64,000 nucleotides of DNA from an uncultured Armatimonadota bacterium (GTDB lineage Bacteria; Armatimonadota; Fimbriimonadia; Fimbriimonadales; Fimbriimonadaceae): contig CAILEM010000008.1 in NCBI GenBank assembly GCA_903833215.1, positions 1 through 64,000 on the forward strand, given 5' to 3'. This document shows positions 34,444 through 42,110 of the stretch, piece by piece. Positions within the stretch are counted from its first letter, which is position 1, and each line of letters begins with the position of its first letter. The translations under genes and the position numbers were made by a program. The notes below the pieces were generated by a model. It saw only the letters and a program-made list of their open reading frames with translations, had not been told where the DNA came from and searched no databases.

Positions 34444-35193
34444 ATGAGAACTGGCTTCCGCCCCCCACCGATTCGCCAGATCTTCTCGCCGATGCCCGCG
34501 GCGAGGTCTCGTTGCCTATCCGCATTTGTAGCCATCGCGCGGAACCACCTGCCTCTCATGCTCCGATACGAAGCGAGCCACCTCCTCGCCCTCATTGGTG
34601 TTATTCTCCTCATCCTTGGCTTCTTTACTGAATCGCTCATAAGGTTTGGGGGGACTATGATCTTGGTGGGCTGGGGCCTTTTGGGGCTGGCATTCTTTGC
34701 CACGCTTGGCCAGGATAGGCTTGTCTATGGCAAGAGTCGCTCTCGCCTGATTCGTCAACTTGACGAAGTTCGCAGAAGTGTTGGGCTTGACGACGCAATT
34801 CTGCCAGAGTCGCTCGAGTTCCTCGAAGCTGCCGCCCAGCAGTGGGAAAGGGTTGAGCACTCTCTCCAATCGCATGTTTGGGAAGGCCAAGATCAAGTCA
34901 AGGCTCGGATCGATGCCGTTGCCCATCACACCATGGAGAACATTCTTGTCCTCGAGTGCGGAACGATCACCGAAGCGGGGCTCTCCGACTTGGAAGCAGA
35001 TCAAACCCTTGCCGATATGGCGGCGAATCTCTCGATTCTTGCGGATCGAGTCGATGCGACAAGTGCGGCGATGATGACCTACCCTCGCGAGCACTTTGAT
35101 TCCACAGGCGTCGCCGCGACAGGCGTCGTTCCCGAAATGGATTCCCTCGAAGAAATTTTACAGACGCTAGGGAGTACGACTCGCTCTGCCTAG
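34444..35193 (+). CDS. Membrane protein of unknown function
   Basis: A 249-residue protein with two closely spaced hydrophobic helices (about 47-62 LLALIGVILLILGFF and 69-88 GGTMILVGWGLLGLAFFA). A mainly helical cytoplasmic-looking C-terminal region is rich in Glu, Asp and Ala and ends SLEEILQTLGSTTRSA. A TATAAC hexamer ends six bases before the ATG at 34444, suggesting a leaderless mRNA. An ATG at 34558, just before the helices, is a plausible alternative. No recognised family. Divergent from lpxK. Confidence 0.6.
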   Translation: MRTGFRPPPIRQIFSPMPAARSRCLSAFVAIARNHLPLMLRYEASHLLALIGVILLILGFFTESLIRFGGTMILVGWGLLGLAFFATLGQDRLVYGKSRSRLIRQLDEVRRSVGLDDAILPESLEFLEAAAQQWERVEHSLQSHVWEGQDQVKARIDAVAHHTMENILVLECGTITEAGLSDLEADQTLADMAANLSILADRVDATSAAMMTYPREHFDSTGVAATGVVPEMDSLEEILQTLGSTTRSA

Positions 35194-35772
35194 TTAGGCG
35201 AGGCCTTTCACAACTGCCAAAAACGGCTTAAACGCGGGATTATCGGCGGAACCCATCCACTCGTACGCGACGGCTTCGGTATGTGCAGGCACGATGCCAG
35301 CGTCTCGGATTCTTTCCATTCCCAATTTGTGAGCCTCCAGCGATCTTGAGGAGACGCCATCTGGACAGACCACGACTTCATATCCCGCATCGAGAAGCCC
35401 TTGAGCGGTCTGACTCACGCAGATGTGAGTTTCCAAGCCGATAATTACGACTTGTGTCCTCGCCGTCTGCCTGAGTGCTTCGACGAACTCTGGACAGCCC
35501 ACCGCGCTAAAAGTCATTTTCGCAAATGCCCCCGATGAAGAAACTACTTCGGCGAGTTCAGGAACCGTAGAGCCCATACGATTTGGGTTCTGCTCGGTCA
35601 CCAAAATCGGGATTTCCAGGATCTTCGCAACTTTCGCCAAAAACACCTGATGAGCAAGAACTCTGTCCATCTCGAATATAGTCTTGGAGAGTGATGGCTG
35701 GACGTCTATGAGAATCAGTACAGAACGTCTCGGATCGAGCTTAACAGACGGCATTAGATGCATTATGGTCAA
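35194..35772 (-). CDS. Isochorismatase-family cysteine hydrolase
   Basis: A 192-residue hydrolase of the isochorismatase/YcaC-like superfamily. The Asp-Lys-Cys catalytic set is visible: ILIDVQPSL near residue 24, the lysine in FAKMTFSAVG, and the cysteine in LETHICVSQTA, with the preceding cis-peptide GLE. Members hydrolyse amides or vinyl ethers; the subgroup with LVTEQNP resembles uncharacterised YcaC-type proteins, so substrate is open. Its stop abuts the convergent upstream gene with no gap. Confidence 0.88.
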   Translation of the reverse strand: MTIMHLMPSVKLDPRRSVLILIDVQPSLSKTIFEMDRVLAHQVFLAKVAKILEIPILVTEQNPNRMGSTVPELAEVVSSSGAFAKMTFSAVGCPEFVEALRQTARTQVVIIGLETHICVSQTAQGLLDAGYEVVVCPDGVSSRSLEAHKLGMERIRDAGIVPAHTEAVAYEWMGSADNPAFKPFLAVVKGLA

Positions 35773-35781
35773 ATGCGTCGC

Positions 35782-35810
35782 TGGACTTTATCGCTCCGAA
35801 AGGTTACAAT
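35782..35810 (+). promoter_or_regulatory. Sigma-70-type promoter of the beta-barrel gene
   Basis: TGGACT (35782-35787), a 17-base spacer and TACAAT (35805-35810), giving a leader of roughly 45-50 bases. A small hairpin CGAGCG-CA-CGCTCG and an AGGAGG Shine-Dalgarno (35852-35857) follow in the leader. Confidence 0.6.
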
Positions 35811-35864
35811 GAGGCTGCTCATGGAACGAGCGCACGCTCGGGCCGCACTTCAGGAGGATAGATA

Positions 35865-36386
35865 ATGAGGAGAGTAATTTCAGCGGCGGCGATTCTTACC
35901 GCTATTGGCGCGACAGCGATTGCAGGAGCCCAGACTTCGTCGATCGATACGAGCCCAAACAACATCACCATTCGTGGTGGAGTAGCCCTGCCAGTTGATC
36001 AGAGTTTGAGCAATGTAAGCAATACATTCACAAACGTTGGCATTGAGTACCTATTCAACCGTTCGCTCATCAAGGGTGGCGACACTTACCTTTCCGTTGA
36101 CGCCTTCTTCAAGGATTTCAATGGCGTAACTGCTTATCCGGTGGCGATCAACCAACGGTTCTTCACTGGCGCTAACCCTGCCGGTCGACGAAGCTATTAC
36201 TTCGTTGGCGTTGGTCTCACTTGGACTTCCGTCACGAACAAGACATCTAACGGCGTTGGCGCTCGTGGTGGTATTGGGATCGAACTCGGCCCCAACATCA
36301 TTGCGGAGCTTACGGGCTACATTTCGGACCAAGCAGGCGGCACTCGCGCAAATGCTGTTGCGATCAACCTCGGCTATCGATTCTAG
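35865..36386 (+). CDS. Small secreted beta-barrel (outer-membrane-like) protein
   Basis: A 173-residue exported protein: signal peptide 1-22 ending AGA, then alternating beta-strand patterns (NITIRGGVALPV, SYYFVGVGLTWTSV, GVGARGGIGIELGP) and a C-terminal GYRF ending in phenylalanine, the usual outer-membrane barrel signal. Size suits an eight-stranded barrel. It has an excellent Shine-Dalgarno (AGGAGG, 7 bases from ATG) and its own promoter and terminator, so it is monocistronic and possibly abundant. Function unknown. Confidence 0.75.
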   Translation: MRRVISAAAILTAIGATAIAGAQTSSIDTSPNNITIRGGVALPVDQSLSNVSNTFTNVGIEYLFNRSLIKGGDTYLSVDAFFKDFNGVTAYPVAINQRFFTGANPAGRRSYYFVGVGLTWTSVTNKTSNGVGARGGIGIELGPNIIAELTGYISDQAGGTRANAVAINLGYRF

Positions 36387-36404
36387 TCTTTAGCATTTGA
36401 AAAT

Positions 36405-36443
36405 AAAAAAAGGGCCGCCAATATCTTGGCGGCCCTTTTTTTT
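36405..36443. terminator. Bidirectional terminator between the barrel gene and prcB
   Basis: Stem GGGCCGCCA / TGGCGGCCC with flanking A7 and T9 runs around a 6-base loop; it serves both converging genes. The prcB stop codon lies in its T-run. Confidence 0.93.
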
Positions 36444-37212
36444 ATTTGCCCTGATTGTTCAAGACAACATCAACGGCTACTCGCAACTGGAGTTCTGTCA
36501 ACTCGCGATTGCCATCACGATCGAGCACTCGAGCGATGGGAAGCATTTTGCTAAACCCGCCAGTTGCCGAATCGAGATCGGCGGCGATATCGAGCATCTG
36601 TAAACCATCTGCCAAAACATCTTCCAGCGGTCGTGTTTCGAACCTTCCCTTGATTCTGGCGATGTACTCAAACACGCCTCGAATACGTTCAGAACCCGAG
36701 CCAGCACAGGAATATGATCCGTTTTGGAACCGCGCGCCGGCTCCATCGAAGAAATAAACTCCAAATTCGTCTCGCTTTCGATCGTATGCAGCTACGATTG
36801 GGAGAAACAGTCCGATACCTTGCATCGCCATCGGGGCGTTGCCTGCAAGCGCACGCGAAATCTCCATCAGCTTGCCTTCCAGCGACATTTCAAGCATCAC
36901 CGTTCTTCGGTAGTACTTGAATGAGTGCTTAAGAAATCTGCAAACCTCAATTGAACGCGCGAAGGCACCAGAGATCGCCACAACAGTTGTGTCGTCAAGA
37001 GCAACTATTTTTTCAGCCTGGTCATACATGATCAGGTTTCCGGCGGTTGCTCGACGATCAGCAAGAGTTAATACACCTCCGTCGAACCGAAGGCACAGCA
37101 CCGTCGTCCCGTGCGTCTCAAATGCTGGATCGACACCCGCACTCCCCGCGATATATTTCTCTGCGTGGAAATTCGTTAGGTCGGCGAATTCGGTTAGCCC
37201 CACTGCGGTCAT
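36442..37212 (-). CDS. prcB: 20S proteasome beta subunit
   Basis: Catalytic beta subunit of a bacterial 20S proteasome, 256 residues. A 35-residue propeptide ends ETHG, and cleavage there would expose Thr36 of TTVLCLRF as the N-terminal nucleophile. The rest of the active site has the right spacing: Asp52 in LADRRATAGN (Thr1+16) and Lys68 in EKIVALDD (Thr1+32). SGSERIRGVFEYI and the acidic C-terminal region fit the fold. It overlaps UBact by four bases and is the last gene of the operon, followed by a terminator. No alpha-subunit gene follows, unlike the usual prcB-prcA order. Confidence 0.93.
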   Translation of the reverse strand: MTAVGLTEFADLTNFHAEKYIAGSAGVDPAFETHGTTVLCLRFDGGVLTLADRRATAGNLIMYDQAEKIVALDDTTVVAISGAFARSIEVCRFLKHSFKYYRRTVMLEMSLEGKLMEISRALAGNAPMAMQGIGLFLPIVAAYDRKRDEFGVYFFDGAGARFQNGSYSCAGSGSERIRGVFEYIARIKGRFETRPLEDVLADGLQMLDIAADLDSATGGFSKMLPIARVLDRDGNRELTELQLRVAVDVVLNNQGK

Positions 37213-37391
37213 TGCCCTGACCGCTGGCGGTATTTCTTCGCCTGATCAGGATCGATCTTCTTCATTCGCCGCATCAATTCATTTCCACCTTCGGGTTTGC
37301 GGATATCGGGCGCGCTAGGTCCCCCCTCATCCCCAGACTTCTGTCCAGGTTCGCGGGTTAACGGTCGCGTGAGTCTATCGCCATCGGTCAT
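37209..37391 (-). CDS. ubact: UBact, Pup-like protein modifier
   Basis: A 60-residue, highly charged, probably disordered protein matching UBact, the Pup-like tag described in some Gram-negative bacteria. The N-terminal half is Gly/Pro-rich (REPGQKSGDEGGPSAPD). The C-terminal half contains NELMRRMKKIDPDQAKKY and ends RQRSGQ. As with Pup ending in Gln, the terminal Gln would have to be deamidated to Glu by the adjacent Dop before ligation to lysines of target proteins. It is wedged between dop and prcB with four-base ATGA overlaps on both sides, which strongly supports the assignment despite its small size. Confidence 0.9.
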   Translation of the reverse strand: MTDGDRLTRPLTREPGQKSGDEGGPSAPDIRKPEGGNELMRRMKKIDPDQAKKYRQRSGQ

Positions 37392-38863
37392 TGAACACCT
37401 CTCAACATGCTGATAAAAGTTCCTACGTCGTTTGCCTGACTTAATTGCGGCGGATATTCGCCATTAGGTTTGAGATCGACCTCCACCGGGGCACCATCTA
37501 CACGAAACGTAAGTGTGCGCCAACAAACGCCAATCAAATCTTTCCTAAATTTTCGAATCGCAAGTCCCCTTGCGTAGGCCCGCGTTGGCTCGTTTACGCC
37601 TTCCAGGCAAGCGAGCAATTCGGTTGAATTCGGGCCCGCTTCGACTTCTCCCATCTGCACCAAAGCAGCGTGAAGACTCTCGTCTGGATCGACGTTATGA
37701 TATTCCAGATCGAATGATTTGAGCTGTGGATCCGCCCAAGAGGTCCCTTCACTCTCGATGAAGTCAGCGAGCATTGCTCGCTTGGCCGCCCAATCGACTT
37801 GGCGTTTGAATCGCGCGAAATTACCGTGCAAATCCTCTAACAATTCCCTGCTACTTGAAATCACCCACTTCATTTCCTCGTCGAGTTCTAGGAACCTTTC
37901 CCCGGCGGAAAAATAGGACTCTAGAATTTCTGGAGCGGTGGTCCAGCTACTTCGCTCCAACTCCACTCGGAATTGATACGATTGGTCACGACTGATATCC
38001 TGAAATGCCCTTACCGGGTCCTGAAATTGCCAGATGGGGGCTTGCCCCATTTCGCAGAGCGCCAGTGCCAATTTGATGAGCCCAACTTTCCTTGCCGTGG
38101 CAGCAGGAATCATATTTGCATCGCCACAGATCACATGGAGCCGAATCCAGTCCTGACCGTCGGAATGCGGCTCATCTCGCGTATTGAAAATGGGCCGCCT
38201 GTAAAGAGTTTCAGCGTTGGCTTTTTCTGAAATATGATCCGCTCGTTGGCTGAGTTGAAAATCCGCTGAACGGGAAGTTTCGCTTCCTACCTTGCCCGCC
38301 CCAACCAGGACCTGCCGGACAACCATCATCGGCATGACGGAGTTGTAAAGGCGATCAAATCCCACAGACCGTGGCACGAGGTACCCCTCATGGGTGCCGT
38401 AGGACGCTCCGTGAAAGTCCGTATTGTTCTTGTAGGCGCGGACTTCAATGCCTTCCCGTTCAGAAAACACCTTTAACGCGCGTTGTATGGCGATTTGGCC
38501 CGCGCAATCGTGATTTGCCAGTTCGAATATGGACCGACACTCTGGAGTCGCATATTCGGGATGTCCGTGATCGTTGTAAAAACGGGCCCCATTTGGAAGG
38601 ACACGATCCGAACGAATATCTTCGGCCTTGCCATAGGATCGCCCCGCATCGAACTTAGCGTCCTCGGGATCGAAGGCGAGGCTTGCCAGGCGAAACCCAC
38701 GCAGATCGGCACGGGGTGATTCGTATCGGTAGTCCCAACCAACAAGGCACTCGCCCGGGTAATCCCGAACGAGTGCCATTGCATCGTCTACCTGCTCCTC
38801 AGCACCTCTGCCTTCGACTAAGAGTCCGTACTCAGTCTCAATGCCAGCGAGGATTTTTCGCAC
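37388..38863 (-). CDS. dop: Dop-like Pup/UBact deamidase-depupylase
   Basis: A 491-residue member of the carboxylate-amine ligase family shared by Dop and PafA. The nucleotide/Mg site begins GIETEYGL. NGARFYNDHGHPEYATPEC, YKNNTDFHGASYGTHEGYL, FQLSQRADHI and NTRDEPHSD are family hallmarks. Dop rather than PafA is favoured by WDYRYESPRADLRGF near residue 43 and by the long C-terminal part (SWADPQLKSFDLEYHNV, RAYARGLAIRKF). Role: deamidating the UBact C-terminal Gln and removing UBact from targets. The start is GTG at 38863, overlapping the upstream stop as TAGTG. No separate PafA ligase is in the window, so a dual role cannot be excluded. Confidence 0.88.
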   Translation of the reverse strand: MRKILAGIETEYGLLVEGRGAEEQVDDAMALVRDYPGECLVGWDYRYESPRADLRGFRLASLAFDPEDAKFDAGRSYGKAEDIRSDRVLPNGARFYNDHGHPEYATPECRSIFELANHDCAGQIAIQRALKVFSEREGIEVRAYKNNTDFHGASYGTHEGYLVPRSVGFDRLYNSVMPMMVVRQVLVGAGKVGSETSRSADFQLSQRADHISEKANAETLYRRPIFNTRDEPHSDGQDWIRLHVICGDANMIPAATARKVGLIKLALALCEMGQAPIWQFQDPVRAFQDISRDQSYQFRVELERSSWTTAPEILESYFSAGERFLELDEEMKWVISSSRELLEDLHGNFARFKRQVDWAAKRAMLADFIESEGTSWADPQLKSFDLEYHNVDPDESLHAALVQMGEVEAGPNSTELLACLEGVNEPTRAYARGLAIRKFRKDLIGVCWRTLTFRVDGAPVEVDLKPNGEYPPQLSQANDVGTFISMLRGVQ

Positions 38864-40257
38864 TACAGTCTGAAGACGTAGAACGTTCCGTTGCTGAGTC
38901 CTGCCGCCGTCGCTGCTGCTGCCGAACCATCACCAGTGCTGTAGGCGAAAGTTCCGCTGCGAACCAAGTCAGGAGCTGTTGTCGCCGCACCCTGTGCGGT
39001 GTACAACTTGCTGACAGTTCCCGTCAGGGCACCGGCAGTTGAACCCGTCATGATGTCTATGACTGGATAGAGGCTGAAAGTTAGTGAGTCCAAATCTACG
39101 AATCCATAGTACAGGTTCGTGATGTTCGGAATCCCCGTTGCAGTCGTCGTTCCGTCCTGAGTGAACGCCACCATCTCCTGCATGTTGTTGTCGCTGCTGC
39201 TTGGGAGCGTGATTACATACGAACCCGCGCCAAGAGGCTTGCCATTCTGCTGGGTAAGGACAGTGCTGTGCTCTCTCCAGATACCTTGCAGCGCTACGAC
39301 CTTTGCCGTGAGTGTGATGTCCGTTGGGTTCAGCCCAACCAGAGAGTATGTTCCTGCGTGAGGCAACGTTCCACCAGGTCCGTTAAGGATGCCCGCATTA
39401 CCCAGATAGCCGCCAATTGGCTGCGTTGGGTCGGTTGCGAGAACCTCAAAGTTAGGTCCGGCACCGCTTGCTGCTCCTACGGCGTATACGTCACCGCTGA
39501 AGAACACACGAACTGCAGGAACGGCTGCAACACCAGTGGCAGTTGGAACCAGCGCTGGAATGCTGCCCGCGGGAAGCTTGTTGAGGTTGAACGAAATCAT
39601 ATCGCTCAAGAAACCTTGCATTGGGCTTGCTGCGGTAGCTCCATTTGCCTGGAGGAACTGCGTTTCGTTGTAGTCAATCTGCTGCGGATTCGTGGCATCG
39701 ACCGTAAACATGGAATCATCCACGAATACGGGCAAGCTGGTCGTTCGACCAGGGAACACTCGAACTGAAGCAGGATAAGTCTTCGGGAAGCCTGCTGGCT
39801 CCGGATGAACGACGAAGGCACCCATCACAGGCGAATCCGTCTCTTCATTGAACTGTAGAAAGTCGAGATTGAACGACGTAAACAGTCTTGAAGGAACTCC
39901 GACTGCTTGAGTCGAGAACGGAACATCCAAGTGGACGACGTTATTCTGATATCCACTCAAAACGCAGTTGGTCAACGGCGCAAGCGGATTCGTTACGTCA
40001 CCGTAGCTATCCCGGAAAATCAATCTTTGAACGACTGCAGTCAGGTCACCAATAGCTCGACCCTGACCGGTTAAGTATGCAATCTCAATTGCACCTGGAG
40101 GGGCCGCCGTTAGGCCCGTCAGCTTGATCTTAATGCCGACATTCGTTTTCGGTCCAGTACCACCACCGGCACCGCCCGCGTGGGTTCCGTTACCACTTCC
40201 ACCACAACCGACAGCCGCAATGGCAGCGGCAGCATACAAAAAGGCCCATTTCCTCAA
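38863..40257 (-). CDS. Secreted lipoprotein of unknown function, first gene of the UBact operon
   Basis: A 464-residue lipoprotein (signal ending AAIAAVGC, lipidated Cys18) with a Gly-rich spacer and then an all-beta domain: VGIKIKLTGLTAAPPGAIEIAYLTG, later LVGLNPTDITLTAKVVALQG and SYVITLPSSSD. The start resembles DUF4382-like surface proteins, but I do not claim the family firmly. It has a GAGG Shine-Dalgarno, and TATACT lies about 60 bases upstream on its strand. Its TAG stop overlaps the dop GTG by one base, so it is co-translated with the UBact machinery. Whether that is functional or incidental is unknown. Confidence 0.75.
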   Translation of the reverse strand: MRKWAFLYAAAAIAAVGCGGSGNGTHAGGAGGGTGPKTNVGIKIKLTGLTAAPPGAIEIAYLTGQGRAIGDLTAVVQRLIFRDSYGDVTNPLAPLTNCVLSGYQNNVVHLDVPFSTQAVGVPSRLFTSFNLDFLQFNEETDSPVMGAFVVHPEPAGFPKTYPASVRVFPGRTTSLPVFVDDSMFTVDATNPQQIDYNETQFLQANGATAASPMQGFLSDMISFNLNKLPAGSIPALVPTATGVAAVPAVRVFFSGDVYAVGAASGAGPNFEVLATDPTQPIGGYLGNAGILNGPGGTLPHAGTYSLVGLNPTDITLTAKVVALQGIWREHSTVLTQQNGKPLGAGSYVITLPSSSDNNMQEMVAFTQDGTTTATGIPNITNLYYGFVDLDSLTFSLYPVIDIMTGSTAGALTGTVSKLYTAQGAATTAPDLVRSGTFAYSTGDGSAAAATAAGLSNGTFYVFRL

Positions 40258-40575
40258 AATCCATTCACCTCGCGGACACGCTAGACTATGCTAGCCAGGC
40301 TTCCTGCCGAACAGTATAGCAATTTTAGCCGACGTTGTGTTCGACGCTTCAAGCAGGCTAAAAAGGTCACACATTCTTGAGTGACTTCATGATATTGGCT
40401 GAAGAAACTCACGTTCCGGCCACATTCGTTGGAAATTGTGCCGTGACCAGGGTTTCGCAACGATTTTATGGCCATTTGAGCGTCCTCCAAATCCTTCGAG
40501 AAATTCCCCAACCTAACTCGAAATTCGCCTTAACGGGTGAGATTCCTTGCACAAGGGTACAATCCACCCCACATC
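40258..40575. promoter_or_regulatory. Divergent intergenic region between the lipoprotein-dop operon and yceD-plsX-fabH
   Basis: About 318 bases without a credible gene. Minus-strand TATACT (complement of 40314-40319) probably serves the lipoprotein-dop operon, and + strand TACAAT (about 40558-40563) precedes the yceD ATG by about 13 bases. No good -35 boxes, repeats or riboswitch-like folds were recognised. Confidence 0.4.
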
Positions 40576-41115
40576 ATGAAAAGGGACGATCTTCTCGACC
40601 TCAATGATGTGCTGCAGCATCCAGGTAGAGAGTTAGCTGTCGACATATCTACGGAACTTCCAGAAGAAGTAGATATCGACTTACTTAAACCGCTGGAAGG
40701 TTATCTTGAGGCGGTCAGCACAGGGAATATTCTGCTGATTACTGGCTCGTTCAGCACTCGGGCTGTCTTGGAATGCGCCCGCTGTTGTGGGCCTCTCGAA
40801 GTCGACATCGATTTCGAACTCGACGAGCAGTTCCCCGTTGAAGGAACACCTAGTTCGCTCAATCCCCAAGAATCCGCAAAAGTCGTTTCAGATGAGCCAT
40901 TTCCTCTTTTCGAGGCCAATTCTCTCGTGGTCGAACAGCTTTTGCGCCAAGCACTTCACCTTGCATTACCGATGCAGAGTCTGTGCTCGTTTGGGTGGGA
41001 AGGCGAGTGCCCGGTAGCGGCGTCTCGAAGCGCAGAACTTCCACTCTCCAACATTGGGCATCCTGAGTTCAATAAGCTAACGAATCTTCTCCGTCCCGAG
41101 GATCCTGACCGTTGA
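40576..41115 (+). CDS. yceD: YceD/DUF177-family protein
   Basis: A 179-residue DUF177 protein. In other bacteria this family is encoded just before rpmF and plsX and is linked to 23S rRNA or ribosome metabolism. Typical features are the central LECARCCGPLEVDIDFELDEQF with its cysteine cluster, the acidic EPFPLFEANSLVVEQLLRQALHLALP block, and a C-terminal LSNIGHPEFNKL. The ATG at 40576 is chosen; the frame is open upstream to 40537. Its stop overlaps the plsX TTG start. The rpmF gene normally found between them is absent. Confidence 0.88.
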   Translation: MKRDDLLDLNDVLQHPGRELAVDISTELPEEVDIDLLKPLEGYLEAVSTGNILLITGSFSTRAVLECARCCGPLEVDIDFELDEQFPVEGTPSSLNPQESAKVVSDEPFPLFEANSLVVEQLLRQALHLALPMQSLCSFGWEGECPVAASRSAELPLSNIGHPEFNKLTNLLRPEDPDR

Positions 41116-42110
41116 GTATTGCTCTCGACGTGATGGGCGGTGACCACGCTCCTGTTGCCATCGTAAAGGGAGCCCTTGAAGCCGCACCGATCCTGAAGAC
41201 GAAACTTATTCTTGTTGGAGACGAGGCGAAATTCCGCCATCTCCTCCCTGCGACGCTGCCGCACAACATAGAACTCGTCCACGCTTCGCAATCCGTTGAG
41301 ATGGATGAAAAACCTCTTGACGCCTATCGGAAAAAGAAAGACTCGAGCCTAATGGTAGCGGCGAGGCTCGTTCAAGAAGGCAAGGCTTCTGCACTCGTTT
41401 CTGCTGGAAATACGGGAGCCGCTTCGGCGACGTCCTTGCTTCAGTGGCGACAGGTGGAGGGAGTCCACCGGCCAGCAATTGCCAGCCATATTCCAAACCG
41501 CCACGATGGATTCGTACTCCTAGATGCTGGGGCAAGTCCTGACGTGGACCCCGAGCACTTTGTAGAATTTGCCATTATGGGCCGCGCATATGCGCAAAAG
41601 CTCCTCGGTCGCCCCAATCCCAAAGTACATCTCTTGAACATTGGAGAGGAGGAAGGGAAAGGAAATGCCTTCGCAAAGCAGGCATACCACCTCCTGAGTC
41701 GACATAAGTGGTTCGCAGGCAATATTGAGGGCAAGGACATGTTTGCCAATCCCGTGGATGTTGTGGTGTGCGACGCGTTTGTCGGAAATATTGTCCTCAA
41801 GTCGTGCGAGGGGCTTGCCGAACTGATAATCGATTCCATCCGAAGCGAAGTCCCTACGAAATGGCCAGAAAAGCTTCTGTACTGGCCCGTCCGGAAGGTT
41901 ACAAAACCCCTTCGAAAGAAAATGGACTACGCGGAAGTCGGCGGTTCTCCCCTGCTGGGATTGAACGGCCTATGCATGATTTGCCACGGGAGAAGCAGCC
42001 CCAAAGCCATCCGAAACGCCCTTTTGACCACAGAGCGGGCGATCGAAAATGGATTGGTGGATACGATCAAATCAACAGTGAGCGAAGAACTAGGATCATC
42101 AAATGAGTAG
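41112..42110 (+). CDS. plsX: Phosphate acyltransferase PlsX
   Basis: Acyl-ACP:phosphate acyltransferase making acyl-phosphate for membrane phospholipid synthesis, 332 residues. The start is TTG at 41112, immediately giving the family signature IALDVMGGDHAP. Further hallmarks are SALVSAGNTGAA, GFVLLDAGASPDVDPEHF and DVVVCDAFVGNIVLKSCEG. The TTG overlaps the yceD stop by four bases, and its 3' end overlaps fabH by eight, so the three genes are translationally coupled. Confidence 0.96.
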   Translation: MSIALDVMGGDHAPVAIVKGALEAAPILKTKLILVGDEAKFRHLLPATLPHNIELVHASQSVEMDEKPLDAYRKKKDSSLMVAARLVQEGKASALVSAGNTGAASATSLLQWRQVEGVHRPAIASHIPNRHDGFVLLDAGASPDVDPEHFVEFAIMGRAYAQKLLGRPNPKVHLLNIGEEEGKGNAFAKQAYHLLSRHKWFAGNIEGKDMFANPVDVVVCDAFVGNIVLKSCEGLAELIIDSIRSEVPTKWPEKLLYWPVRKVTKPLRKKMDYAEVGGSPLLGLNGLCMICHGRSSPKAIRNALLTTERAIENGLVDTIKSTVSEELGSSNE

